A DNA stretch of 64,000 nucleotides, taken from contig JBEAVK010000435.1 in NCBI GenBank assembly GCA_041160955.1, positions 1 to 64,000 of the forward strand, in the 5' to 3' direction. Each line of letters opens with the position of its first letter. Position 1 is the first letter of the stretch. The notes beneath the pieces are model-generated. The model saw nothing but the letters and a program-made list of their open reading frames with translations. It did not search any database and had not been told where the DNA came from. Source of the DNA: M3007 sp041160955 (GTDB lineage Bacteria > Bacteroidota > Bacteroidia > Chitinophagales > Saprospiraceae). Below, piece by piece: positions 44,101 through 52,419 of the stretch. A program made the translations under genes and the position numbers.

Positions 44101-45933
44101 TTCTTGGTGCTGAATATAGATATATTTGCCTAGATCAACGTCAGTAAACTTGAATCTACCACTTGAATCTGTATTTACAGAAGCACCTTTTGGGTATAAT
44201 TTGATCTTATGAAAAGGTATAGGATTTTGCCAATCATCCAGTACAACACCTGATAAAACTACTTTTTGAGCCTCAAATTGCGGTGTAAACACAGCACCAT
44301 CGAGTATTTCTTTCCATTGAAACCTACGCCAGCCCTGTGTCATTAGTAAATAGTCTAGGGCTTGTTGTGATTTAGGTTCCATGCGGTCAAAATAGAAATT
44401 TGGCTCTTCAATTTCGCCCCGCACTTCCTGTTCCAGCAACATAGATGCTAAGATATGGCCTTGCTTGTCATCGGCAAAAACCAATTGGTTCTCGTCGCAA
44501 ACAGCCAGTGAAAATCGTCCTTTTACGGGTTTGCCTAAGTTGTCGCGGACAGATAATTGCATATTTACGGCTTGCCTTGGTAAATATTGTGCTTGATCTG
44601 TTTGTATATCTATTTTCAAACTGCGCTCATGGCCAGCAAAAAACAATCGCTCTGCCAAAGCATTTGTATTATTATCGAATAAAGTGACACGTACAATACC
44701 CATTGGAAAACTTTGTGTTGGTATGGCTACTGTTTGGGTTTCATCTGTGGCGATTTGGATGGATTTATATTGAACAATGCTATCTTGTACTACCACTACC
44801 AGATGTAATTTTCCTCTGGTAGTGCCAGATATTTCAACAGTTGCTTTTTGGTCGTCCATAGATTGAACACGTAGCGCGTAACCACTTGTTTTTGCTACTG
44901 GCAAGGCGATGAGGGAATCGCTTTCAAATGGTTTTGTAATTCGAGCATGGTATTTACCGTTTTTGGGAATAAATTCAAAAGCACCCATTCCGTTGTGGTA
45001 ACTGCTAAATGTAGTAATGATTTGGCCTTTTTCATTTATAATTTCCCCTTCAATATCGGCGGCTTTGCCAAATTCATTGGTGGCTTTGAATGCCATTCGG
45101 CAGGGTAGTCCGACGATGGCATCACCGCCTTCTGGGAAAAAGGATAGGTCAATATGATTAAGTACAATAGGTATCGCCTTTGAGATAGACTCGGTACTTC
45201 CTTTGTACTGGATTTTTACTTGTAGCAAACCATCGGTGGTTTGTAGGTCTTTTGGGAGTTCGAATCGCAAGTATGCGCGCCCATTTTGGTCTGTTTGGGC
45301 AGTACAAGTACCCGTTTCTTGCCCATCCAAACGAATGCTACCGTTTATATCAGTCATGGATAATGCAGTGTTATCTAAAGCATGTGCGTCCAAGCGAGCA
45401 ATACAAATATCTCCTGCGCCGCATGCTTTTCGCTCAAATTCCATTTTGAGGTTCAAATTTGGTAATACGTTTTTTTGTAAAGTAATGGTACGCTCAAATA
45501 CCTCGCTGGTGTTTTTCATCCATTGGGTATAAGCGCGTAATTTGTAGCTGCCACCGGGCAGGTTGGATAAAAAATTGTATTCGCCTTTGGCTGCTCCGCT
45601 GGATGCGTCTAATTGCATCGTTTGTAGCACTTGTTGTTGGGGGTTAAGTACTTCTACATATACCACATCGCTCATCACGGACGGTTGTAAATTATCAGCG
45701 TTACGGACATAAGCTGTAAACCAGACTGATTCACCGGGTTGCATCAATGTGCGATCAATATGCAGGTAAATTTTTTCGGGGGCAGTGGCGATTTTGCGCT
45801 GCTCTAAACGATTGGAGAGGAAATCAAAAAACGTAGTGTCTTGTTGGGTTTTGTGATCGGGTTGTTTAAAATCGAAGTAATGTTGCGAGGATGCGAGTAA
45901 GGAGCAAATCCAGAGTGCGAAAGAATAGTACAT
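41155..45933 (-). CDS. Alpha-2-macroglobulin family protein (MG2, CarboxypepD_reg and thioester domains)
   Basis: A 1592-residue exported protein of the bacterial alpha-2-macroglobulin family, thought to trap proteases or act in envelope defence. The N-terminal segment ISLHYF-like SLLASSQHYF ends a short signal. MG2-type domains begin with KIYLHIDRTLMQPGESVWFT (about residues 52-71). CarboxypepD_reg-like sandwiches lie around 570-720. Near 733 is LLGEVVITGAVREV, which resembles a TonB box. The thioester motif PNGCFEQ has Cys1120, followed by the alpha-helical toroid of the complement-like domain. The last residues GRDVAPQRLK come from an inserted palindromic repeat. Confidence 0.88.
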   Translation of the reverse strand: MYYSFALWICSLLASSQHYFDFKQPDHKTQQDTTFFDFLSNRLEQRKIATAPEKIYLHIDRTLMQPGESVWFTAYVRNADNLQPSVMSDVVYVEVLNPQQQVLQTMQLDASSGAAKGEYNFLSNLPGGSYKLRAYTQWMKNTSEVFERTITLQKNVLPNLNLKMEFERKACGAGDICIARLDAHALDNTALSMTDINGSIRLDGQETGTCTAQTDQNGRAYLRFELPKDLQTTDGLLQVKIQYKGSTESISKAIPIVLNHIDLSFFPEGGDAIVGLPCRMAFKATNEFGKAADIEGEIINEKGQIITTFSSYHNGMGAFEFIPKNGKYHARITKPFESDSLIALPVAKTSGYALRVQSMDDQKATVEISGTTRGKLHLVVVVQDSIVQYKSIQIATDETQTVAIPTQSFPMGIVRVTLFDNNTNALAERLFFAGHERSLKIDIQTDQAQYLPRQAVNMQLSVRDNLGKPVKGRFSLAVCDENQLVFADDKQGHILASMLLEQEVRGEIEEPNFYFDRMEPKSQQALDYLLMTQGWRRFQWKEILDGAVFTPQFEAQKVVLSGVVLDDWQNPIPFHKIKLYPKGASVNTDSSGRFKFTDVDLGKYIYIQHQEHNLYPIKGHNTNMVVSSGIIPRGSYNLKVIPMVEKRTVLSGKIIGDDLDVLQGVSVSVYQNGKLIRGTNSDMGGNFNMELLPGKYDLMTTYTGLSTFQLRGLEIKKIHNTNIFISMSGGTLLGEVVITGAVREVRKQEISMSVQTIRTSDQVSVKKKKGKKESTKKRSSAAMAPAPPLEINVETDDLQENVTILAAAQPMETPDNMLKDAEPKPITTMQVISGKFDQNIIPALKTEKHEEQSVSKKGIEAENKQVADNKFGTPNFQYTQIREFYAPKYNLQSGANTIRNDFRKTLYWNPDIRTDVHGYAQLQFFTSDAISNFRATIEGFGEKGQIAHTEKLFFVQKPVSISANLPAYIISGDTLQLMLAMTNHTQYPASGVLETAVPKHFRAVGDLVKYAIVEPGQTKIIPMRFLVGHLRPDEDPNGAISIALSNAEATIDGFTVPIKTLQRGFPTCFVLSNNAPSSHFQFDIQEPLAGSVSAKLTAYPNTLTDVLKGMERMLRQPNGCFEQVSSSNYPNLLVLDLLRSTGTLLPEVEARAMQYLQEGYNKLAAYECKSGGFELYGRSPAQERLTAYGLLQFKDMSNVFKIDKSIIDRTIKWLLSRRDGKGGWLNSSSWENIEMLGAYMAWAITEADYHQQFKPEIEAAYQQALKSDDAYQLALIANVLIRQHDQRAEGIIQKLLARQEKDGSWTGKTKSITHSQGKALSIETTSLVVMALLEGQQNNTPITQAIQFLSASKNEYGYGNTQSTVLAMRALVQYAKKVQTKAKDSKLIININGKNVAVIDFVAKRSKPLEINDLAQYFTTGQQDVKIRFEPENAQVPIDLEFQYSSLQPNSSNCPLQFTTNISETQVNTGGIVRFTTRLSNSTSATLASPMVVLGLPAGLSLQPWQLKKLQEEHLIDFYEIWDGFIVFHFENLAANSTRILNLDLRADIAGTFESPASLAYLYYNNEERIWSKPQRIRIRSTGRDVAPQRLK
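41159..41186. repeat. Palindromic repeat, copy 3, overlapping the end of the macroglobulin gene
   Basis: TTTAGACGTTGCGGTGCAACGTCTCTAC, identical to copy 2 over 28 bases. It encodes the last residues (RDVAPQRLK) of the minus-strand gene at 41155-45933. Confidence 0.85.
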
Positions 45934-46208
45934 AATAACAATTTTGGATGAGTGAAAATAGATTTTGATTGGTTGAGTAAACCAAGTTGCCCGCTATGAT
46001 GCACATCGGTACGATATTGCATAAAACCATCCAAGTGCTTGGTATTTTTTTGCCAGATAGATTACTCCATTATTATTTAGGCATTGGCTATTTTTTACAC
46101 CTTTCTTAATATTTCTAGTTAAGACACGGTTAAAGCACCCTCAATTTGTGACTTCAAAGTACTTTTAAAAAATGAAGGGGCGTTAATGGAGCAAAATTTA
46201 TACTCAAC

Positions 46209-46838
46209 ATGAAAAACATAATTGTAACTGCTTGTTTGCTCTGCTCTTGCGCTTTTGTCGCTAATGCTCAATTCTCACTTGGCCTTAAAGCAGGCATTAT
46301 TTCCCCACAAGAACAATATAAAGGTATCTCTGTAGGTGCCGGTGAAACAGCATACGACCTTGCTGTAAATGACATCAAATTTGGGACGCAACTCGGTGCT
46401 TATATGCGTTTTGGCCGAAAGATCTATCTCCAACCCGAGGTGAATTTCCAAACCAATCGCACCGATTTTATCGTTAAATCACCCGGTACAGGCGAATCAT
46501 TGATTAAAAGATCGAGTTACCAAAACCTCCAAATCCCACTAGCAATTGGCCTAAAAGCAGGCCCGTTCCGCTTTCATGCGGGTCCAGTTGCCAACTATCA
46601 CCTCAAAGGCAATAACGGACTGAGCGATATTGCAGGTTTTAACGAAACATTCAAAGAATTGACTTGGGGCTGGTTGAGTGGTATTACAATTGGCAACGGT
46701 CGCTTATCTGCTGATTTGCGTTTTGAAGGGAATTTTAACAAATTTGGCAATCAAATTACATTCCTCGGAGAAAACTATAATTTCTCTCAACGCCCAATGA
46801 GTTTTGTGTTTGCCATGAATTACGCTTTGGTAAAATAA
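46209..46838 (+). CDS. Outer-membrane beta-barrel protein (PorT-like family)
   Basis: A 209-residue protein with signal peptide MKNIIVTACLLCSCAFVANA and cleavage before QF. Alternating beta-strands with typical barrel motifs follow: FSLGLKAGIISP at the mature start, TQLGAYMRFGRKIYLQPEVN, and LQIPLAIGLKAGPFRFHAG, ending AMNYALVK. This is the common 'outer membrane beta-barrel' (OMP_b-brl_2/PorT-like) pattern of Bacteroidota. Specific function is unknown. It converges on the rhomboid gene across a 25-bp perfect hairpin. Confidence 0.86.
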   Translation: MKNIIVTACLLCSCAFVANAQFSLGLKAGIISPQEQYKGISVGAGETAYDLAVNDIKFGTQLGAYMRFGRKIYLQPEVNFQTNRTDFIVKSPGTGESLIKRSSYQNLQIPLAIGLKAGPFRFHAGPVANYHLKGNNGLSDIAGFNETFKELTWGWLSGITIGNGRLSADLRFEGNFNKFGNQITFLGENYNFSQRPMSFVFAMNYALVK

Positions 46839-46854
46839 TGCTTGAAGGTATTTC

Positions 46855-46909
46855 ATGTAACGATAAAAGCCGATCAACTCCAGCAGTTGATCGGCTTTTA
46901 TCGTTACAT
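46855..46909. terminator. 25-bp perfect hairpin between convergent genes
   Basis: The arms 46855-46879 and 46885-46909 are exact complements over 25 bases (starting ATGTAACGATAAAAGCC) with a CCAGC loop. Its position between the barrel and rhomboid genes suggests a bidirectional terminator. It is unusually long and lacks a flanking T-run. Confidence 0.7.
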
Positions 46910-46920
46910 TAGACCAATGA

Positions 46921-47730
46921 TTACCAAGTACCCGTTTGGTTCCAAAATGGCGGCGGTGGCGGTATCTGTTGTTGCTGCTGCTGCTCCCAATAATAAAGTT
47001 CAGCAATCCTGCGCGCTTCTTCTTCGGCTTCTTGTTGGCGTTGTAATTTGGTTTTATCAAATATGCCAACTGGCAAAAATCGTTGTCGAGGTATGCCACG
47101 TTCTTCCGCAAAAGGATCTCGATTGGTTTTTTCTTCGTCTTCCAATTCGCTTTTAAACCAAAATGCCGCTATAATTCCTGAAAAACTACCCAATAAATGG
47201 CTTTCCCAAGATACGCCTTCTTCATTCGGTAAAACGCCCACAAACATACCGCTATAAAAAAATAAAACCACTAACGAAAGAATAATAGAACGTACACTTC
47301 CCCTCGTTATACCATTCCAAAAAATAAAAGCCACCAAACCGTAAACCACACCACTCGCCCCAATATGCGATACCTGTCGAGCAAGAAGCCAAACCAAAAT
47401 ACCCGTTAGAAAATAAATCAACCAAAATGCACGGAGTGCAACACGTTGATAAAAATAAAAAGTCAAGGCACTCAATACCAATAAAGGCACTGTATTAGAA
47501 GCAATATGCCCCAAACTACCATGCACCAACGGCGCAGTTATAATTCCCCTTAGTCCATAAACAGTTCTGGAAATAACGCCGTAATCGCCAGCATCAAGAT
47601 CAAGATAAATACGAAAAATATGCGCAAACCAAACAAAGGTCACTGCGCAAATAGGAAAAAACAAACTCGCCCAAAGGTGTTTGCGGGTCAGCGATATGCT
47701 ATCTATATCAGAATCAATAAATGTATTCAT
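46921..47730 (-). CDS. Rhomboid-family intramembrane serine protease
   Basis: A 269-residue membrane protein with about six hydrophobic segments. The active-site motifs are in place: LVHGSLGHIASNTVPLLVL (loop and the conserved HxxxN), SHIGASGVVYGLVAF with the catalytic Ser of GxSG, and WESHLLGSFSGIIAAF with the catalytic His. Rhomboids cleave within or near membrane segments of substrates. The C-terminal tail is cytoplasmic, charged and ends in a Gln- and Pro-rich stretch. It is the last gene of a minus-strand cluster with tamL and a DUF5683 gene. Confidence 0.92.
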   Translation of the reverse strand: MNTFIDSDIDSISLTRKHLWASLFFPICAVTFVWFAHIFRIYLDLDAGDYGVISRTVYGLRGIITAPLVHGSLGHIASNTVPLLVLSALTFYFYQRVALRAFWLIYFLTGILVWLLARQVSHIGASGVVYGLVAFIFWNGITRGSVRSIILSLVVLFFYSGMFVGVLPNEEGVSWESHLLGSFSGIIAAFWFKSELEDEEKTNRDPFAEERGIPRQRFLPVGIFDKTKLQRQQEAEEEARRIAELYYWEQQQQQQIPPPPPFWNQTGTW

Positions 47731-47762
47731 AAATGGGAGTGTCGATTATTGTTTACATGTTC

Positions 47763-48461
47763 CTAAAAAGCCACTTGCATCCCTATCCCAAAACCTGTTC
47801 CAATTCCAGCAATACTTTGCAATTTCGGACAAAATTGCAGGCTTAAGTCCTCACTTACGTCAAAAGAGTACATGTGAGCATCCACAAATGCATCGGTAAC
47901 TGCCAATAAATACACCAATCCAAGGATCAAAGAACTCCTTTCGAGGTTTTTTCGTGCTATATCGCGGTTGGCTTTCATTGTTACCCTATCTAACCTAATC
48001 CATCGGGCATCAGGAGTGGTGGCGGGATCCTCATCCACCAAGGCTCTATAACTCCTTTTGAGTGACCTGAATTCTTTGATTTGTAAACTTTCCCAATAAC
48101 CCACTCCTCCTAATGCACCATAAACAATAGGTATTTTCCACCATTTTCGGTTATATGCCTGTCCCGCACCGGGCAGGGCGAGCGATAAAATCATGGCTTT
48201 CCGCGGATTAGGATAGTCTTTTTTAAAAAACTGTACAAAAACGTTTCTTTTTATTGATTTAGCCAATGAATCCACGTTCGAGGTATCCGATAGGTTCGTC
48301 GTATCTACTACTGTTTTGGCAATGTCTGGCACGAGGGTATCTAAACGTGCGGTTTGCCGATTCGCGCCTCCCCGAGTTTTGGTGGATAAAGTATCTGTTT
48401 GTGCGCTTAGGTGGAGGATGCTGCCAAACATAAACAATGTAATATAAATTATATTTTTCAT
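47763..48461 (-). CDS. DUF5683-like membrane protein
   Basis: A 232-residue protein with a signal peptide (cleavage near LSAQ at 21) and a Thr/Asp-rich spacer. The conserved segment NPRKAMILSLALPGAGQAYN then RKWWKIPIVYGALGGVGYW is typical of the DUF5683 family in Bacteroidota. Two or three hydrophobic stretches suggest membrane association. It sits between the TamL-like gene (22 bases upstream) and the rhomboid gene (32 bases downstream), so it is probably co-transcribed with them. Function is unknown. Confidence 0.82.
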   Translation of the reverse strand: MKNIIYITLFMFGSILHLSAQTDTLSTKTRGGANRQTARLDTLVPDIAKTVVDTTNLSDTSNVDSLAKSIKRNVFVQFFKKDYPNPRKAMILSLALPGAGQAYNRKWWKIPIVYGALGGVGYWESLQIKEFRSLKRSYRALVDEDPATTPDARWIRLDRVTMKANRDIARKNLERSSLILGLVYLLAVTDAFVDAHMYSFDVSEDLSLQFCPKLQSIAGIGTGFGIGMQVAF

Positions 48462-48483
48462 TATAGTGGTGGTTGTTACTAAT

Positions 48484-50856
48484 TTAGAATGGATAACCTA
48501 CTGCAATATTCATTGTAGAAGTATTTTTAAAAAACTGATATTGTCTCAAATCTAAATTGACCCAATTGCTGCCCGTTTCTTGAATGGTATATGGTGTACG
48601 CAGTTTCATACCAAGATCAAAACGAATGACCGAATATCCAAAATCAAAGCGTAACCCAAAGCCAGTACCTAGTGCTAAGTCTTTATACGAATTGCGGTAC
48701 CACTTTGCGCCCGGTCGTTCTTGTTCTACCCGAAGTGCCCAAATATTACCCCCATCAAAAAAAACGGCACCTTTAAAATACCAAAAAAGGGGAAACCTGA
48801 TTTCAGTATTAAACTCAATTTTAACGTCGGATGCTTGAAAATATGGGGTTATTTTATTAATATCTTCATCATAATAAGTCCCGGGCCCTAATTGCCTCAA
48901 AGGCCAGGCCCTAATACTAGAAGGACCTCCAATAGAAAATTGCTTTACAAATGGATTGGTCTTTTGTGTCTTGCCAAAAGGCACAATAATACCGGTATTG
49001 ATTACGCCCCCTATCAAAATATGATTGCTAAAACTGCGGGAGTAACTCCCCCCCAACTCAAAACGAAAATACTTGGCAAAGTCGAGGTTTTTACTTAACT
49101 TCCAAGTTTCATTGGGCTTAAATACCCGATTTAACAGTTCAACTTCGAGCCCCGATACTTCGGAATTGAACCGAAAAACATACTTTTCTCCTGCCAAATT
49201 GGTCTTAGAAAAATATTTATACGAAAAGGAACGCAATAAAAAACCCGTAAACAACTGGTTTGCCGTTCTTTTGGCAAATAGCGGAGACCGCGCCTTTAAG
49301 GTATCAAACTGCTCAAAAAAGGTCAAATATTGTAACCAATCCAACCCCAAATGCGTAAATGAATATGATTTTTGTCCCCCAGGATTTAAGTTGTAGCCAA
49401 AACTTGCATCAATTTGGCCTGAGGTAAAAAAGTTATTTTGACTTACAAAATTGGTATTTAGACCAATATGCGCTTTTGCACTTTCTTGCATTAATTGATA
49501 CAAATGATCGGAAACAATCTTTTTTTTGCCAAAACGCAATTTATTCAGTCCTTTCCATATATATACATAGTCCAAAAAACGAGGAATAAGCAAATCATTT
49601 TGCAATTTTGCTTCCCATAGAAAGATCGGCTGCTGCCTTTGTACCTCGGTATTGAACTCAATATTACCCGTCAGGTTCGTTTGTAGCAATTCGGCACCTC
49701 GAAATAAATTGCGGTGTTTGTGGAATACACTACTGGTTACACCAATCAAACCGGGAGAGCTAATATAACGAAAATCAGCATTGGCACCGATGGACGAACG
49801 CTTGGCTGGAGCAAAGTAGATATCCACGTTCATGGTATCGCTGCGCAGCGAATCGGGTGTTGGGCGAATAGAAACAAAACGAAAAGCACCGAGGTTACTC
49901 ATGTTTTTGTAGGACTGCTCAAACTCTGTTTGACGAAATAGTACCCCCGGACGAGTTTTAATAACCCGATCTAAATGCTTCGGTTTTATCATAAACTTTG
50001 GCTCATTCGAGAAATATTTTATATCATTTAATAAAGCATCATTTCGAATGGTAGTAACATCAGGTACAAGGCTAGAAAAGACGGATACATTCCCAATTTT
50101 AAAAATTGGATGATCATTTTTCTCGCTATTAAAAGGTAATACTTCTAACCCTACACTCACTTTTGTCGTAGTGCTATCACCTGTAAATTCTATATAGTTT
50201 GGGACAAATTGCGCATAACCTTCATTGCGTAATATTTTAGTAATCCGAGCCTTTTCGGCATCAAATAATCTACCATCTAAAGGAGCACCTACTTTAATAT
50301 TGGATTCTGCGTTGTTTTTTTGTAAAATGGACAGGATACTGGAATCTTTACTGATCAATTCCACTGCCGATATAGTATATAACTGCCCTAAATCAAGTGT
50401 GTAAACGGCCTCAACCTTGTCTGTGCCTTTCATTTTCAATTCGTAAGAACAAGTAGCATCAAAATAGCCCCTTTTGCGCATAAAATTTTGAAAATAAATG
50501 GCACTCAACTGGCAAAGGTCTTCTTTGATGATACTTGGCGGTTCGGCTATTTTTTTATTTACAAAATTGGCAAATCGTTTACTCCGGTCTTTGTATTTGT
50601 AATAAGCCGCCAAACGTAGGTATGATTTTAAGAAACTTCGATTGGGTTTTTGCTTAAATAAATTTTCGGTTTCATAGCGTATTGACCGTTTTTTACTTAA
50701 TGGCAAGTGCGTTGCTGATTTTATTTCTAAAGTATTTTTGGTTAAAATCCGTTCTCCTTTGTCGGTATCCAAATGCTTCGTAACATTGCAACTTAATAGC
50801 AAGGTAGCAGCCATTACCCAACCTAGAAAAAACCGATTTATATTGCAAAAACTCAT
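48484..50856 (-). CDS. TamL-type Omp85 outer-membrane assembly lipoprotein
   Basis: A 790-residue outer-membrane protein. The signal peptide ends in the lipobox MAATLLLSC (Cys at about 23). POTRA-like repeats at about 35-360 are followed by the Omp85/BamA beta-barrel, with FSIGGPSSIRAWPLRQLGPG as a VRGF-like motif and FLRLDLGMKLRTPY-like terminal strands (FDLGMKLRTPYT). Bacteroidota use this lipidated TamA homologue, TamL, probably with TamB, in outer-membrane assembly. A longer frame begins at TTG 50871, but ATG 50856 gives a normal lipoprotein signal. Its promoter box TACTTTTG at 50895-50902 lies inside the divergent SpoU gene. Confidence 0.9.
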   Translation of the reverse strand: MSFCNINRFFLGWVMAATLLLSCNVTKHLDTDKGERILTKNTLEIKSATHLPLSKKRSIRYETENLFKQKPNRSFLKSYLRLAAYYKYKDRSKRFANFVNKKIAEPPSIIKEDLCQLSAIYFQNFMRKRGYFDATCSYELKMKGTDKVEAVYTLDLGQLYTISAVELISKDSSILSILQKNNAESNIKVGAPLDGRLFDAEKARITKILRNEGYAQFVPNYIEFTGDSTTTKVSVGLEVLPFNSEKNDHPIFKIGNVSVFSSLVPDVTTIRNDALLNDIKYFSNEPKFMIKPKHLDRVIKTRPGVLFRQTEFEQSYKNMSNLGAFRFVSIRPTPDSLRSDTMNVDIYFAPAKRSSIGANADFRYISSPGLIGVTSSVFHKHRNLFRGAELLQTNLTGNIEFNTEVQRQQPIFLWEAKLQNDLLIPRFLDYVYIWKGLNKLRFGKKKIVSDHLYQLMQESAKAHIGLNTNFVSQNNFFTSGQIDASFGYNLNPGGQKSYSFTHLGLDWLQYLTFFEQFDTLKARSPLFAKRTANQLFTGFLLRSFSYKYFSKTNLAGEKYVFRFNSEVSGLEVELLNRVFKPNETWKLSKNLDFAKYFRFELGGSYSRSFSNHILIGGVINTGIIVPFGKTQKTNPFVKQFSIGGPSSIRAWPLRQLGPGTYYDEDINKITPYFQASDVKIEFNTEIRFPLFWYFKGAVFFDGGNIWALRVEQERPGAKWYRNSYKDLALGTGFGLRFDFGYSVIRFDLGMKLRTPYTIQETGSNWVNLDLRQYQFFKNTSTMNIAVGYPF

Positions 50857-50902
50857 TTTGAGTACATCCAAGTTTTATGATTAGTATCAACCAGCAAAAG
50901 TA
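50853..50902. promoter_or_regulatory. Overlapping divergent promoters of tamL and the SpoU gene
   Basis: On the minus strand a perfect TACTTTTG box at 50895-50902 lies 19 codons or less inside the SpoU coding sequence. On the plus strand TCATTTTG at 50853-50860 (one mismatch) overlaps the tamL start codon and precedes the SpoU ATG 50877. The start codons are only 20 bases apart. Confidence 0.5.
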
Positions 50903-51647
50903 TATTACCAGTTTACACCTTAAAAAATTTCGGCAAAAGTACCGAAATTTCTTAGTGGAAGGTGAAAAAATGGTAAAAGAGTTATTGACACAGCAAAGGA
51001 TTGCCGTTGTGAGTATTTACGGTACTGAACGCTGGGCTGACCAAAATGCGGCGCTCATACAGCCATTTTACGATAAATTTAATACGATTACCGAAGTTGA
51101 ACTAAAGAAAATAGGTACACTTACTACGCCGAATCAAGTATTGGCCATTGCAGAAATACCCAAAGAGGAGGTATTAAACAGCATCGATCCCAATCTGCTG
51201 ACACTTTATCTGGATGGTATTCAAGATCCTGGAAATATGGGAACCATACTACGGATTGCGGATTGGTTTGGTATAAAAACCGTGTGTTGCTCCGAAGATA
51301 CCGTAGATGCATTTAGCCCAAAAGTAGTACAATCTGGCATGGGTGCTTGTTTCCGAGTAGGTATTATGGAGGGTATTATGTTGTCAACCCTAATCAAAAA
51401 CCACCCCGACACCTCGGTGATTGGAGCGGTAATGAACGGCCAAAACTTGTTCTCTGCTGCACTATCTGGTAACGGCATATTGGTTATAGGCAATGAGGGA
51501 AAGGGTATTCGTTCGGAAACCGAAAACTTGCTTACCCATAAAATAACCATACCAAGTGGCACCAAAAATGGTGCGGAATCCCTTAATGCAGGCGTAGCGA
51601 CTGGTATTCTAGTTGCCGAATTGTTACGCAATAAGTTGGTGTACTAA
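50877..51647 (+). CDS. SpoU/TrmH-family RNA 2'-O-methyltransferase
   Basis: A 256-residue SPOUT methyltransferase. The N-terminal substrate-binding domain (ISLHL-like SLHLKKFRQKYRNFLVEGEK) is at about 1-100. Motif 1 is LYLDGIQDPGNMGTILRIAD (about 109-128). Motif 2 is VIGNEGKGI and motif 3 IPSGTKNGAESLNAGVATGI, which form the trefoil knot that binds SAM. The N-terminal domain favours the RlmB/TsnR-like rRNA enzymes over TrmH itself, but the target is not known. It is divergent from tamL with overlapping promoters. Confidence 0.9.
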   Translation: MISINQQKYITSLHLKKFRQKYRNFLVEGEKMVKELLTQQRIAVVSIYGTERWADQNAALIQPFYDKFNTITEVELKKIGTLTTPNQVLAIAEIPKEEVLNSIDPNLLTLYLDGIQDPGNMGTILRIADWFGIKTVCCSEDTVDAFSPKVVQSGMGACFRVGIMEGIMLSTLIKNHPDTSVIGAVMNGQNLFSAALSGNGILVIGNEGKGIRSETENLLTHKITIPSGTKNGAESLNAGVATGILVAELLRNKLVY

Positions 51648-51658
51648 ACAATCTGAAA

Positions 51659-51666
51659 TACCTTTG
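51659..51666 (+). promoter_or_regulatory. Promoter of terD-like gene (TTG / TACCTTTG)
   Basis: A perfect -7 box with TTG at 51636-51638, 20 bases upstream, and 21 bases before ATG 51687. Confidence 0.7.
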
Positions 51667-51686
51667 CGTTTTTAAGTACATTTTAG

Positions 51687-52313
51687 ATGGGAAAAAACAT
51701 AGATAAAGGCCAAACGGTTGATCTTGATACGGGAGAATTTGACCTCTCTAATGTCGTAATTGGCCTTGGATGGGACATAAAAAGACAAAATCAAGGTCTA
51801 ATAGGCAGGTTGTTTTCGCAAAAAAAAGACGATTTTGATTTAGATGTAACCTGTTTTTTATTAAATCCTAACGGGAAAGTGGGAACACTAGGGAATGATA
51901 AACTCATTGGCGGCGATGTAATTTTTTTCAATAACATGCGCCATGTTTCAGGCAGTATTCGGCTAAATGGCGATAACCGCTCAGGAGCAGGTGATGGCGA
52001 TGACGAGCAAATTATTGCTCGATTGAGTGAAATGGATAAGGAAATTGACCGATTGGTTTTTGTGGTTACTATTTTTGAAGGAATAAAAAAAGGGCAGCAT
52101 TTTGGAACCGTGAACAATGCCTTTATCCATGCAACTGATGCTAATGGTAAAGAAATGGTACGTTATCATTTGTCTGGAAGTGCCTACCATAATAAACGAA
52201 CAATGCTATTTGCGGAAGTTTACCGCAACGAAGGCCATTGGAACTTCAGGGCCATAGGGGAAGGATATGAATTTGATTCCTTTGTCCATTTATTGCGCAA
52301 TTATGTAGGATAA
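51687..52313 (+). CDS. terD: TerD family protein
   Basis: A 208-residue cytoplasmic TerD-domain protein. Typical motifs are VIGLGWDIK, FDLDVTCFLLNPNGKV, and the calcium-binding acidic loop NRSGAGDGDDEQI. FVVTIFEGIKKGQHFG and the C-terminal NFRAIGEGYE follow. TerD proteins bind calcium and occur in tellurite, phage and chemical-stress modules. Only one TerD and one TerC gene are present here, so this is a minimal pair rather than a full ter operon. It has its own promoter; terC follows 106 bases later with another. Confidence 0.9.
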   Translation: MGKNIDKGQTVDLDTGEFDLSNVVIGLGWDIKRQNQGLIGRLFSQKKDDFDLDVTCFLLNPNGKVGTLGNDKLIGGDVIFFNNMRHVSGSIRLNGDNRSGAGDGDDEQIIARLSEMDKEIDRLVFVVTIFEGIKKGQHFGTVNNAFIHATDANGKEMVRYHLSGSAYHNKRTMLFAEVYRNEGHWNFRAIGEGYEFDSFVHLLRNYVG

Positions 52314-52338
52314 AAAGTATAAACCCATTTTTATTACC

Positions 52339-52346
52339 TACGTTTG
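52339..52346 (+). promoter_or_regulatory. -7 box TACGTTTG of the terC-like gene
   Basis: A perfect TAnnTTTG about 73 bases before ATG 52420, so the terC-like gene can be transcribed independently of terD. Confidence 0.6.
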
Positions 52347-52419
52347 CGAACATTTCCTGTTAAATCAGGTTTCACATCACACAAAAGATTTACACTAAAG
52401 AGTTACACACTAGAACGAT

